DNA from: Gammaproteobacteria bacterium
Lineage (GTDB): Bacteria > Pseudomonadota > Gammaproteobacteria > UBA6429 > Thiohalophilaceae
Direction: 5' to 3'
Length of the DNA: 12,059 bases
Assembly (NCBI GenBank): GCA_011052165.1
Contig: DRJN01000402.1
Span: 1-12,059 of the forward strand
Below are positions 1 through 6,719 of the stretch, one piece after another; the first letter of the stretch is position 1, and each line of letters begins with the position of its first letter. The notes under the pieces were generated by a model. The model saw only the letters and a program-made list of their open reading frames with translations, searched no databases and had not been told where the DNA came from. Position numbers and translations under genes: made by a program.

Positions 1-2
1 TC

Positions 3-42
3 GCCCATCCATGGGCTTCGCAACATAAGGTCATCCATGACC
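3..42. repeat. Pair of small CATCCATG-centred hairpins
   Basis: Two perfect 6-bp stems, each with a CC loop, stand in tandem: GCCCAT-CC-ATGGGC at 3-16 and GGTCAT-CC-ATGACC at 29-42. They share the centre CATCCATG but differ in the outer bases, so each keeps its own pairing. They lie beside a half copy of repeat family A, in the position where that element's left half would be, and look like a separate short palindromic repeat. No protein is encoded here. The function is unknown. Confidence 0.5.
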
Positions 43-49
43 AAATCCC

Positions 50-94
50 AGAGGGAGAGGGGGCTATGATGCAAATACTTATGCAACGATTAAT
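50..94 (+). repeat. Half copy of MITE-like repeat family A
   Basis: Positions 70-94 carry the right terminal inverted repeat of family A (TGCAAATACTTATGCAACG followed by ATTAAT), identical as far as it can be compared to the right end at 12036-12059. Before it is the element's purine-rich inner arm, GAGAGGGGGCTATGA. The expected left half is missing or replaced by other small hairpins. The outer end lies only 7 bp beyond the flgI stop codon, so the element sits directly in the 3' flank of flgI, where flgJ would usually follow closely. Confidence 0.7.
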
Positions 95-101
95 ACCTGG
101 T

Positions 102-1226
102 TCATATCACCTTCAGTTCTGCCCGTAGCGCACCTGCGGCCTTCAGCGCTTCGAGTATGGCGACCAGATCGCTGGGAGATGCCCCCACATTATTAACCGC
201 GCGAACAATTTCATCCAGCGACACGCCAGGGTTGAACATAAACATGGGATCGGCTCGTTCCTTGACGGCAATATTTGACTGCGGCACCACTACCGTATTC
301 CCACCGGATAAAGGTGCGGGCTGACTGATCTTCGGATTCTCGGTAATGGTCACGGTCAGGCTGCCATGCGATACCGCGACAGGCAACACATACACATGCT
401 TGCCAATCACCACCGTTCCGGTACGGGAATTAATGATCACGCGTGCGACACCTTCGGCCGGCGTCATGGTCAGGTTTTGCACCATGGAGATAAACGCAAC
501 CCGCTGTGAAGAATCCATGGGCGCACTGACCGAAACCGATCCCGCATCGATGCTGTAGGCCGTCCCCGGCCCAATCGATCGGTTAATCGCATCGGTCAGA
601 CGTTTGGCGGTGGTAAAATCCGGCTGGTTCAGGTTCAGCACAATATCCTTGCGAGTACCAAAAGGCGTATCAATCACCTGCTCGACCATAGCGCCATTGG
701 GAATCCGCCCGGTGCTGGGAATGTTCTCGGTAATTTTGGAGCCATCCGAACCCTGGGCGCCAAAACCACTGACAAGCAGGCTGCCCTGGGCCAGCGCATA
801 AATATGGTTATCCACACCTTTGAGGGGGGCCATCAACAGAGTACCGCCACGCAGACTCTTGGCATCGCCGATGGACGATGCGGTTACATCAATGGTCGTG
901 CCCACCTTGGAAAAAGCCGGCAGGGTCGCGTGAATCATCACGGCTGCGGTATTATCCGGCTTGATACTAAGGTTCTGCGGCAGGGTCACACCCAGGCGGC
1001 TGAGTATGTTACGAATACTCTGGCTGGTGATCTGCCGTCCGCCGGTACCGTCACCCGTGCCATCCAGCCCCACCACGATACCGTAACCGATAAGCTGGTT
1101 ACTACGCACCCCGGCGATTTTTGCAACATCCTTGATTCGATCGGCGCGGGCAATGCCACTGCCCAATCCCAGGATCATGATAAGTCCGACGATGATGGTA
1201 AAACCAAGTTCTCTGAGCGATAACAT
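102..1226 (-). CDS. flgI: Flagellar P-ring protein FlgI
   Basis: FlgI forms the periplasmic P ring, the bushing around the flagellar rod in the peptidoglycan layer; FlgA assists its assembly. The 374-residue product has a classic Sec signal peptide: a charged start, a hydrophobic core at about 9-25, and an ARA cleavage site giving a mature N-terminus DRIKDVAKIAGVR. The family-typical stretch NQLIGYGIVVGLDGTGDG and the C-terminal region (NNVGASPSDLVAILEALKAAGALRAEL) are present, and the length is normal. The ATG is preceded by AAGGGGAAG at good spacing. It is the last gene of the flgB operon seen here, 70 nt after flgH. The protein has no cysteine, whereas E. coli FlgI carries a Dsb-dependent disulfide. 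A repeat begins just after its stop codon, where flgJ would be expected. Confidence 0.97.
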   Translation of the reverse strand: MLSLRELGFTIIVGLIMILGLGSGIARADRIKDVAKIAGVRSNQLIGYGIVVGLDGTGDGTGGRQITSQSIRNILSRLGVTLPQNLSIKPDNTAAVMIHATLPAFSKVGTTIDVTASSIGDAKSLRGGTLLMAPLKGVDNHIYALAQGSLLVSGFGAQGSDGSKITENIPSTGRIPNGAMVEQVIDTPFGTRKDIVLNLNQPDFTTAKRLTDAINRSIGPGTAYSIDAGSVSVSAPMDSSQRVAFISMVQNLTMTPAEGVARVIINSRTGTVVIGKHVYVLPVAVSHGSLTVTITENPKISQPAPLSGGNTVVVPQSNIAVKERADPMFMFNPGVSLDEIVRAVNNVGASPSDLVAILEALKAAGALRAELKVI

Positions 1227-1248
1227 TTTAGACTTCCCCTTGCTCTGC

Positions 1249-1282
1249 GCCTGTTCCAGACGATTTGTTTGCTCGAACAGGC
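1249..1282 (-). other. Hairpin between flgH and flgI
   Basis: GCCTGTTC at 1249-1256 and GAACAGGC at 1275-1282 form a perfect 8-bp stem with an 18-nt loop, inside the 70-nt flgH-flgI spacer. The other spacers of this operon from flgB to flgF, and the flgG-flgH spacer, are 2-23 nt. No U-tract follows on the minus strand, so it is not a simple intrinsic terminator. It could stabilise or process the mRNA between the two ring genes. This role is inferred. Confidence 0.4.
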
Positions 1283-1296
1283 ACAGAAACTATTGC

Positions 1297-1986
1297 TTAG
1301 TATGGCCAGACTCCGCTCTGGAAGAAACGCGCCAGCGGTCCCATAGTGTTCGCCGCATGCAGAGATCCATCCCCGGAATAGGCCAGATAGACATTGGCCA
1401 CCCGATTAGACAGCACGGTATTATCCGGGGAAATATCCAGCGGCCGGACAATACCGGAGAACTGAATCAGTTCTTCTGACTGATTCAGGGTTACCAGCTT
1501 CTTACCCTTAACCACCAGATTGTGGTTGGGCAATACCTCGGCGACAATAACCGTAATCGTCCCGCTGAGGGTACTGTTCATGGCGCTGGTGCCCTGCCCG
1601 GAAAACTTGCGCCCGGCCTTAAGCTTGTTGGCCAGAACCTCGACGCCCTCCTTATTGGTAATCTTCTGCCCCGCCAGAGTTGGACCCGGCATGTTTACCT
1701 TTTGATCCTTGGAGATATTCGTGTTCGAACTGGAGTTGGCTTTGGTCGCTTCCTGCAACTTGATGGTCAGGATATCGCCCACGGCATGCGCCGTCACATC
1801 CTGAAACCAGCCCACCATCATACCGTTCTGATAAATAGCGCCGTTATCCTTGCGCGGCAGCCTGGGCACCACCGGCGCCACCGGCTCAAAATTAGCTTTT
1901 CGCGGTTTAAACGTAATACCACAACCCTGTTGCAGGCCCATGCTGGTAAGCAGAAAAAGACAAACCAGACACTTTGAAATATTCAT
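1297..1986 (-). CDS. flgH: Flagellar L-ring lipoprotein FlgH
   Basis: FlgH forms the outer-membrane L ring that, with the FlgI P ring, lets the rod turn through the envelope. The 229-residue product begins with a lipoprotein-type signal peptide (hydrophobic 7-18) ending at C22 in LQQGC. Glutamine at -3 and -2 makes this lipobox weaker than the usual L-[AS]-[GA]-C, although no later cysteine competes. Family motifs are clear: GDILTIKLQEATKANSSS, the SGTITVIVAEVLPNHNLVV stretch, EELIQFSGIVRP, DNTVLSNRVAN, and a C-terminal GPLARFFQSG. AGGTGA sits a few bases before the ATG, supporting the start. The gene lies 18 nt after flgG and 70 nt before flgI. Length is normal for the family. Confidence 0.96.
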   Translation of the reverse strand: MNISKCLVCLFLLTSMGLQQGCGITFKPRKANFEPVAPVVPRLPRKDNGAIYQNGMMVGWFQDVTAHAVGDILTIKLQEATKANSSSNTNISKDQKVNMPGPTLAGQKITNKEGVEVLANKLKAGRKFSGQGTSAMNSTLSGTITVIVAEVLPNHNLVVKGKKLVTLNQSEELIQFSGIVRPLDISPDNTVLSNRVANVYLAYSGDGSLHAANTMGPLARFFQSGVWPY

Positions 1987-2004
1987 ACGTTCACCTGTTC
2001 AGCC

Positions 2005-2790
2005 TTACATATTGTTGTTGACGTACTGCAACATTTGATCCGCCGTGGAGATAGCCTTGGAATTCATTTCATAAGCGCGCTGTGTTTCAATCATATTCAC
2101 CAGTTCTTCGACAATATTTACGTTAGAACTTTCCAGCGCCCCCTGCACGATTGACCCCCGGCCCTGAGAATCCGGATTGCCCACCTGCGCCGAACCACTG
2201 GCCTTGGTTTCCAGATAGAGGTTCTCCCCGACCGGCTCCAGACCGGAACGATTAACAAAATTCGCCAGTTGAATATTGCCCACCTGGGAAGGGGTAGGAT
2301 TGCCGGGTTCGACTACCGATACCACGCCATCACGGCCAATAGTGATACTCTGGGCATTATTGGGAATGATAATACTGGGTTGGAGTTTGTAGCCCGATGA
2401 CGTTACCACTTCACCCGAAGAGTTCACCTGAAACTCGCCGGCACGGGTATAGGCCATGGTCCCATTGGGCTGCAAAATCTGAAAAAAGCCGCGTCCCTTA
2501 ATGGCGACATCCAGCGAATTATTCGTCTGCATAATACTGCCCTGGGTATGCATTTTCTGGGTGGCCACTGTCCGCACACCCGTACCCAAATACAGACCTG
2601 AAGGCAGTTCTGTATCCTGGCTGCTCTGTCCCCCCGCCTGACGTACGTTCTGATAAAGCAGATCCTCGAACACCCCACGCGAGCGTTTAAAACCCGTCGT
2701 ATTAACATTGGCCAGGTTATTACTGATGATTGCCAGACGGTTTGTCTGTGCCTCAAGGCCTGTCTTTGATATCCACAGGGATCCACTCAT
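2005..2790 (-). CDS. flgG: Flagellar distal rod protein FlgG
   Basis: FlgG builds the distal rod, the drive shaft that crosses the peptidoglycan and outer membrane. The 261-residue product has the full family architecture: an N-terminal rod motif at about 22-38 (ISNNLANVNTTGFKRSR) followed by FEDLLYQ, the DVAIKGRGFFQI core, AYTRAGEFQV, TIGRDGVVSV, and the C-terminal helix SSNVNIVEELVNMIETQRAYEMNSK. No signal peptide is present, as expected for an axial protein exported by the flagellar type III apparatus. GGAG lies 8 nt before the ATG. The spacer from flgF is 58 nt, wider than the neighbours, but I see no sigma-54 or sigma-28 motif in it, so co-transcription with flgBCDEF is likely. Confidence 0.98.
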   Translation of the reverse strand: MSGSLWISKTGLEAQTNRLAIISNNLANVNTTGFKRSRGVFEDLLYQNVRQAGGQSSQDTELPSGLYLGTGVRTVATQKMHTQGSIMQTNNSLDVAIKGRGFFQILQPNGTMAYTRAGEFQVNSSGEVVTSSGYKLQPSIIIPNNAQSITIGRDGVVSVVEPGNPTPSQVGNIQLANFVNRSGLEPVGENLYLETKASGSAQVGNPDSQGRGSIVQGALESSNVNIVEELVNMIETQRAYEMNSKAISTADQMLQYVNNNM

Positions 2791-2848
2791 CCGCTTTGCT
2801 CCAGTGCACGTGTGTGCTTAAATAAAATACGTATCAATGCTATGGGGG

Positions 2849-3589
2849 CTAGGACAGCCGTAAAATCCGGGCTGTGCGTTCGTCATCCTGCTCGGCTATT
2901 TTCATCATTTTGGTCTGCACTTCAAACTGGCGGGCAATTTCGATCATATCCACCAGTGAGGTGGCGGCATTGACATTGCTGCCTTCCAGCGTACCGGAAA
3001 TAATATGCGCACTGGCATCCGCATCGGCTTTCTCCCCGCCTTTCAGACGTAGCAAACCATCTTCACCCTTATAGAGTTTTGTCAGTTGGGGTTTGACCAC
3101 CTTGATGCGATCAATCGTCTGTATGGATGAAGCTGCATCCCCTTGCGCAACAATACTGATCGTGCCATCCCCGCCAATTTCCAGTTTCTCAAATGGCGGA
3201 ATACTGATAGGACCATTGTTCCCCATCACCGGATAGCCTGCGCCCGTCACCAACTGTCCCAGTGTGGTCACCTGCAAATCACCCGCCCGGGTATAAGCTT
3301 CCTTCCCATCCATACCCTGTACTGCAATAAAGCCGTCACCTTTGACCGCAATATCAAGATCGCGACCGGTAGTCATCATGGCACCACGGCTGAAATCGGT
3401 TCCGGGACGTTCCGCCATGGCATACACCCGGGAAGGCTCACCCTCACCATACAACGGCATGCTGCGCATAGCGGCAAAGTCGGCGCGGAAACCCGTGGTA
3501 TTGCTATTGGCAATGTTGTTGGATATCACTGACAGGGCCTGCATATTCTGTTTGGCGCCGGTCATAGCAATGTACAGCATGCGATCCAT
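2849..3589 (-). CDS. flgF: Flagellar proximal rod protein FlgF
   Basis: FlgF is a rod subunit exported by the flagellar type III system. The 246-residue product shows the rod/hook N-terminal motif (SVISNNIANSNTTGFRADF), the DLDIAVKGDGFIAVQ core, AYTRAGDLQV, and the C-terminal GTLEGSNVNAATSLVDMIEIARQFEVQTKMM helix. These, together with the RMLYIAMTGAKQ start, separate it from its paralogue FlgG next door. The start is 18 nt after the flgE stop and is preceded by GCAGGA. In P. aeruginosa flgF begins a separate sigma-54 transcript. Here the short spacer contains no -24/-12 motif, so flgB to flgI looks like one operon. Length is normal. Confidence 0.97.
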   Translation of the reverse strand: MDRMLYIAMTGAKQNMQALSVISNNIANSNTTGFRADFAAMRSMPLYGEGEPSRVYAMAERPGTDFSRGAMMTTGRDLDIAVKGDGFIAVQGMDGKEAYTRAGDLQVTTLGQLVTGAGYPVMGNNGPISIPPFEKLEIGGDGTISIVAQGDAASSIQTIDRIKVVKPQLTKLYKGEDGLLRLKGGEKADADASAHIISGTLEGSNVNAATSLVDMIEIARQFEVQTKMMKIAEQDDERTARILRLS

Positions 3590-3607
3590 AATTGATTCCT
3601 GCCGTTA

Positions 3608-4864
3608 TTAACGGATATTAATAACCGTCTGGGTAACGGTATCGGCCGTGGTAATCACCTGCGCATTGGCCTGAAAATTTCGCTGCGCCTGGATCATGTT
3701 CACCAGTTGATCCGTCAAATTGACATTCGATCCTTCCAGCGCGCCGGACTGCAATACGCCAAGACTCCCTGAGCCTGCCGTACCCACCAGCGCCGCGCCC
3801 GAGGCTGCGGTTTCCGCCCAGGACGTATCACCCAATTGCTGTAAGCCATTGACATTGGCAAAGTCCGCCAGGCTGACCTGCCCCAGTACCTTGGACTGGC
3901 CATTGGTATAGCGCGCCTTGATGATGCCGGAATCATCAATATCAAAACCACTCAGGCGACCGGAAGCATACCCGTTCTGGGTCAGCGCGCTGACATTAAA
4001 GCGGCTGCCAAACTGGGTCGTCGGCGTACTGGACAACAGGTTGATCGAGATATTGAGTGGATCGGCACCCGAGGCCAGCTGGATATTTTTGTAATCAATC
4101 ACTCCCGGGGGCACAGGTTTACCATTGATACTGGCCAGTGCACCGGCACCATCAAAGGTCAGCGTATCACTGCTATAAGGTGGCGCGGTGGCGCCTTTGG
4201 CATCCTTGCCATCGACAAACATATGGGTTTCCCACTGGTTGGGGGTATTGGTTTTAACATAATACATGGTGGCCAGATGTGAGGCGCCCAGCGAATCATA
4301 AATAGTTAATGAGGTCGAATGATTGAATGAGTTGGGCACTTCCGGATCAAAAGGCTGGGTGGTGGGGCGCACCTGTGAACTGTCCAGATTAACGCCCACA
4401 CTCAGTTTACTGGTAGCCTGGGGAACAATGTTAGAACTGTCCAGATGCAGGGGGCCAACCGCGCCGGTCACGTTGCCATTTTTATCGGCATTGTTCACCA
4501 CCAGTTTGTTACCTTTATTGTTGACGACAAAGCCCTCCCGATCCACTTGAAAAGAACCGGCGCGGGTATACACTCGCGAACCATTGTTATCAAGAATAAA
4601 AAGACCCCGGCCATTGATAGCCATGTCCAGTTTATTATCCGTAAAGTCTATATTGCCCTGACCAAACTGTTGTTTGACATCCGCCAGCCGGACACCGGCG
4701 CCAATCGCGTTGGAAGTTGCGCCATCGGTTGCGGCATAAACATCAGCAAATTCAGCGCGTGACTGTTTGAACCCGGTAGTACTGGCATTCGCAATATTAT
4801 TACCGATAACTTTCAAATCTTCAGATGCGGCATTAATGCCGCTGAGTGCTGAGCGAAATGGCAT
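3608..4864 (-). CDS. flgE: Flagellar hook protein FlgE
   Basis: FlgE polymerises into the hook, the universal joint between rod and filament. The 418-residue product opens with the typical MPFRSALSGINAASEDLKVI and the NNIANASTTGFKQSRAEFADVY rod-hook motif, has DMAINGRGLFIL and VYTRAGSFQVDREGFVVN, then a central surface domain (about 150-330; includes TSLTIYDSLGASHLATMYYVK), and ends with GALEGSNVNLTDQLVNMIQAQ and NAQVITTADTVTQTVINIR. These are hallmark hook segments. AGAGGA precedes the ATG. It lies 23 nt after flgD, the hook cap it needs for assembly, and 18 nt before flgF. The length is typical of gammaproteobacterial FlgE, and there is no sign of a frameshift. Confidence 0.98.
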   Translation of the reverse strand: MPFRSALSGINAASEDLKVIGNNIANASTTGFKQSRAEFADVYAATDGATSNAIGAGVRLADVKQQFGQGNIDFTDNKLDMAINGRGLFILDNNGSRVYTRAGSFQVDREGFVVNNKGNKLVVNNADKNGNVTGAVGPLHLDSSNIVPQATSKLSVGVNLDSSQVRPTTQPFDPEVPNSFNHSTSLTIYDSLGASHLATMYYVKTNTPNQWETHMFVDGKDAKGATAPPYSSDTLTFDGAGALASINGKPVPPGVIDYKNIQLASGADPLNISINLLSSTPTTQFGSRFNVSALTQNGYASGRLSGFDIDDSGIIKARYTNGQSKVLGQVSLADFANVNGLQQLGDTSWAETAASGAALVGTAGSGSLGVLQSGALEGSNVNLTDQLVNMIQAQRNFQANAQVITTADTVTQTVINIR

Positions 4865-4887
4865 GGTCTATTCCTCTTTACTAACCG

Positions 4888-5598
4888 TTAAAATATCTGT
4901 CTAACCGAACTCATGGCCTTTGCGCCACCGTTGGCGAGATTCAGGGTCATCTTCTGGGCATTGGCGCCAAGTGAAACACTTTCAACCGAATCAACCACCA
5001 TGGTCTTGACTGCTTGCTGTTTTCCATCGGCAACGATTTCCGCCTTGATGGTATAGTTGCCGGCCACTGCCCGGCCATTATTTTCGAGTTTGCCCTCTTT
5101 ATTGAGACTCTGTTTCGCTCCATCCCATTTAAAATGCACCAATCCCTTAGGGCGACTGCCCATATCCAGCGTTTTTACTTCTTCCCCCTTGGCGTTAAGA
5201 ATATGAATTTTCAGGTTTGAGCTGCTCATGGGAAGTTCAACCGCGCCACTGATTCCACCCTTGGATGAAAGCTTCGCAATATCACCCGGTATCAGGACCT
5301 TGCGGCCCACCATGCTGGAAGCCTGTAGGGCATAACTGGACTTTAGTGAATCTGACAGCGATGCAAATGATTCTTTGATGTCCTTTAGCCCGCTGACCGC
5401 GCTGAATTGCGCCATCTGGCTCAAAAATTCACCGTCTGCCATCGGTTTAAAGGGATCCTGATTCTTCATCTGTGTCATCATCAACTTCATAAATTCTTCC
5501 TGACCCAGGTGAGGCTTCTCCTTAGCCTGCTGTTTCTTTGTTTTGGTCAAGCCAAGACTTTCAAATGAAGCGGCGTTGGATTTGTTAATGTTTTCCAT
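4888..5598 (-). CDS. flgD: Flagellar hook-cap protein FlgD
   Basis: FlgD forms the temporary cap under which FlgE subunits add to the growing hook. The 236-residue product has the diagnostic N-terminal segment at about 34-68: EEFMKLMMTQMKNQDPFKP followed by MADGEFLSQMAQFSAVSGL. Next come a region resembling the Tudor-like and FnIII-like C-terminal half (GRKVLIPGDIA, then a GVELP/KIHILNAKGEEV-type beta region) and NYTIKAEIVADG near the end. The first ~30 residues are lysine- and glutamine-rich and probably disordered, as in other FlgD export segments. GGGAGAG precedes the ATG. It lies 10 nt after flgC and 23 nt before flgE. Nothing about it is unusual. Confidence 0.96.
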   Translation of the reverse strand: MENINKSNAASFESLGLTKTKKQQAKEKPHLGQEEFMKLMMTQMKNQDPFKPMADGEFLSQMAQFSAVSGLKDIKESFASLSDSLKSSYALQASSMVGRKVLIPGDIAKLSSKGGISGAVELPMSSSNLKIHILNAKGEEVKTLDMGSRPKGLVHFKWDGAKQSLNKEGKLENNGRAVAGNYTIKAEIVADGKQQAVKTMVVDSVESVSLGANAQKMTLNLANGGAKAMSSVRQIF

Positions 5599-5608
5599 GG
5601 CTCTCTCC

Positions 5609-6025
5609 CTACTGGCCCATCGACAATGTGCGCATGAGCATCTGTTTAGCGGAATTCATCACTTCCACATTGGTCTGATAGGAACGGGAGGCTGAAATCA
5701 TGTTCGCCATTTCCTCAACCACATTGACATTGGGCATAAACACATAGCCGTCCTTATTAGCCAGCGGGTTACCGGGCTGATATTCCCGGCGAAGGGGTTT
5801 CTGACTTTCCACAATGCCCACCACTCGCACACCCTTGACGGCGTCTTCCCCCGTCGAAAAATTATCGACAATAGCCGCAAATACCGGCTCCCGCGCACGA
5901 TACGTTTTACCGGTGCTACTGCTGGCGCTGTTGGCGTTCGCCAGGTTACTGGATATAGTATTCAGACGAATGGTCTGTGCATGTAAGGCCGAGCCGGCGG
6001 TATCAAACAAATTAAACAATGACAT
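5609..6025 (-). CDS. flgC: Flagellar proximal rod protein FlgC
   Basis: FlgC is a proximal rod subunit, assembled on the MS ring and FliE together with FlgB and FlgF. The 138-residue product starts MSLFNLFDTAGSALHAQT, has the rod motif LNTISSNLANANSA at about 21-34, the variable loop with YRAREPVF, then GYVFMPNVNVVEEMANMISASRSYQTNVEVMNSAKQM at the C-terminus. These are all standard for FlgC, and the length is normal. Only 2 nt separate it from flgB, and AGGGG within the end of flgB serves as its ribosome binding site, pointing to translational coupling. It is part of the sigma-54 flgB operon. Confidence 0.97.
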   Translation of the reverse strand: MSLFNLFDTAGSALHAQTIRLNTISSNLANANSASSSTGKTYRAREPVFAAIVDNFSTGEDAVKGVRVVGIVESQKPLRREYQPGNPLANKDGYVFMPNVNVVEEMANMISASRSYQTNVEVMNSAKQMLMRTLSMGQ

Positions 6026-6027
6026 GA

Positions 6028-6426
6028 TTATTCGCCCCTGATCGCTGAGAGTATTTTGTTGAAACGGCCATTAATAATGCGCAGACTGGTCAGATAATGC
6101 AGGGCATTTTCCGTGAACTCCGCCATCTCGACCTGGGTCTCCACGGTATTGCCATCCAGGGAAGGCTGCAGCGGTCGGCGATACATCAGTTCAGTGCCAA
6201 AGGTATCGGCCTCAGGCTGGATATGCATCTTGTTGGTCACGGTAAGTGGTTCGATCCGGTTGCCCGTTTTAGCCTCTGACAGGACGGCTTTAAAATCAAT
6301 ATCCCGCGCTTTGTAACCCGGCGTATCCGAGTTAGCCAGATTGGCGCCGAGAATACGTGCACGATAGGCCTCCATATTCAGCGCTTTTTCATTTATTCCA
6401 AGAATACTGTCAAAATTCATTGGCAT
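6028..6426 (-). CDS. flgB: Flagellar proximal rod protein FlgB
   Basis: FlgB is the first rod subunit of the operon and is exported by the flagellar type III apparatus. The product starting at 6426 has 132 residues: MPMNFDSILGINEKALNM, the rod motif RILGANLANSDTPGYKARDIDF at about 24-45, and a C-terminal EFTENALHYLTSLRIINGRFNKI segment. The reading frame stays open upstream to 6573, but that longer start lies upstream of the sigma-54 promoter at 6470-6485 and would add ~49 non-homologous residues, so I reject it. AAAGGG sits 8 nt before the ATG at 6426; the alternative ATG at 6420 has poorer spacing. It heads the rod, hook and ring operon and is nearly contiguous with flgC. Confidence 0.96.
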   Translation of the reverse strand: MPMNFDSILGINEKALNMEAYRARILGANLANSDTPGYKARDIDFKAVLSEAKTGNRIEPLTVTNKMHIQPEADTFGTELMYRRPLQPSLDGNTVETQVEMAEFTENALHYLTSLRIINGRFNKILSAIRGE

Positions 6427-6469
6427 ACTGTTTGCCCTTTGTTCCCGTTTTTGATTACACGATACAAAA

Positions 6470-6485
6470 TGCAACAGCCATGCCA
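6470..6485 (-). promoter_or_regulatory. Sigma-54 promoter of the flgB operon
   Basis: Read on the minus strand the sequence is TGGCAT-N5-TTGCA, with the invariant GG and GC ten bases apart. This is close to the consensus TGGCAC-N5-TTGCA. Transcription would start near 6457, about 30 nt before the flgB ATG at 6426. The same TGGCAT and TTGCA half-sites occur in front of flgA. In polar-flagellum bacteria flgB operons are sigma-54 dependent and driven by FleR/FlrC-type activators, which fits. The site was seen in the sequence; its activity is inferred. Confidence 0.85.
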
Positions 6486-6535
6486 ACTTCAGGTAGCCTT
6501 GTTTTTCAATACCCTGGGGGAGTTTTAGATTTATT

Positions 6536-6554
6536 TTGCCGGTCATGACGGCAA
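6536..6554. promoter_or_regulatory. Possible activator site upstream of flgB
   Basis: TTGCCG at 6536-6541 and CGGCAA at 6549-6554 are inverted around GTCATGAC (6542-6549), itself a perfect 8-base palindrome. The centre is roughly 85-90 bp upstream of the predicted start site, a usual distance for a sigma-54 enhancer. A second CGGCAAA follows at 6569. Assignment to a FleR/FlrC or FleQ-like activator is only a guess from position. Confidence 0.3.
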
Positions 6555-6644
6555 GCGAAAGCCGAAACGGCAAACTGTGTCAGTGTGGGGGGAAATACAG
6601 TTGCAGGCGGGTGCTGAGTCCCGTTCTTTGGTACGAAGCTCAAT

Positions 6645-6719
6645 ATTAATAATATCACCATAGCCCCCTCTCCCGGAAGGAGAGGGGGCTATGATGCAAA
6701 TACTGTTGCAACGATTAAT
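6645..6719 (+). repeat. MITE-like repeat family A, internally deleted copy
   Basis: The right end (6695-6719) is TGCAAATACTGTTGCAACG followed by ATTAAT, matching the family A terminal repeat with two changes. The left end begins ATTAAT at 6645 but appears to have lost about 10-12 bases of the terminal repeat. The centre, 6659-6693, is a perfect hairpin with 15-bp arms (CATAGCCCCCTCTCC and its complement) and a CGGAA loop. It lies between the flgB regulatory region and the cheR 3' end. Its final ATTAAT is also the first six bases of repeat B, so the two elements abut or are nested. Confidence 0.75.

Noticed and set aside
2791..2848. Separate promoter for flgG in its 58-nt spacer
   Set aside because: No sigma-54 or sigma-28 motif is present, and the A+T-rich bases alone are not evidence.
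346..6316. Many plus-strand frames of 60-150 codons opposite flgI to flgB
   Set aside because: They lie antisense within well-recognised flagellar genes and have no family features or ribosome sites.
6427..6573. N-terminal extension of flgB to an ATG at 6573
   Set aside because: It would cross the sigma-54 promoter, adds residues unlike FlgB, and 6426 has a good ribosome site.
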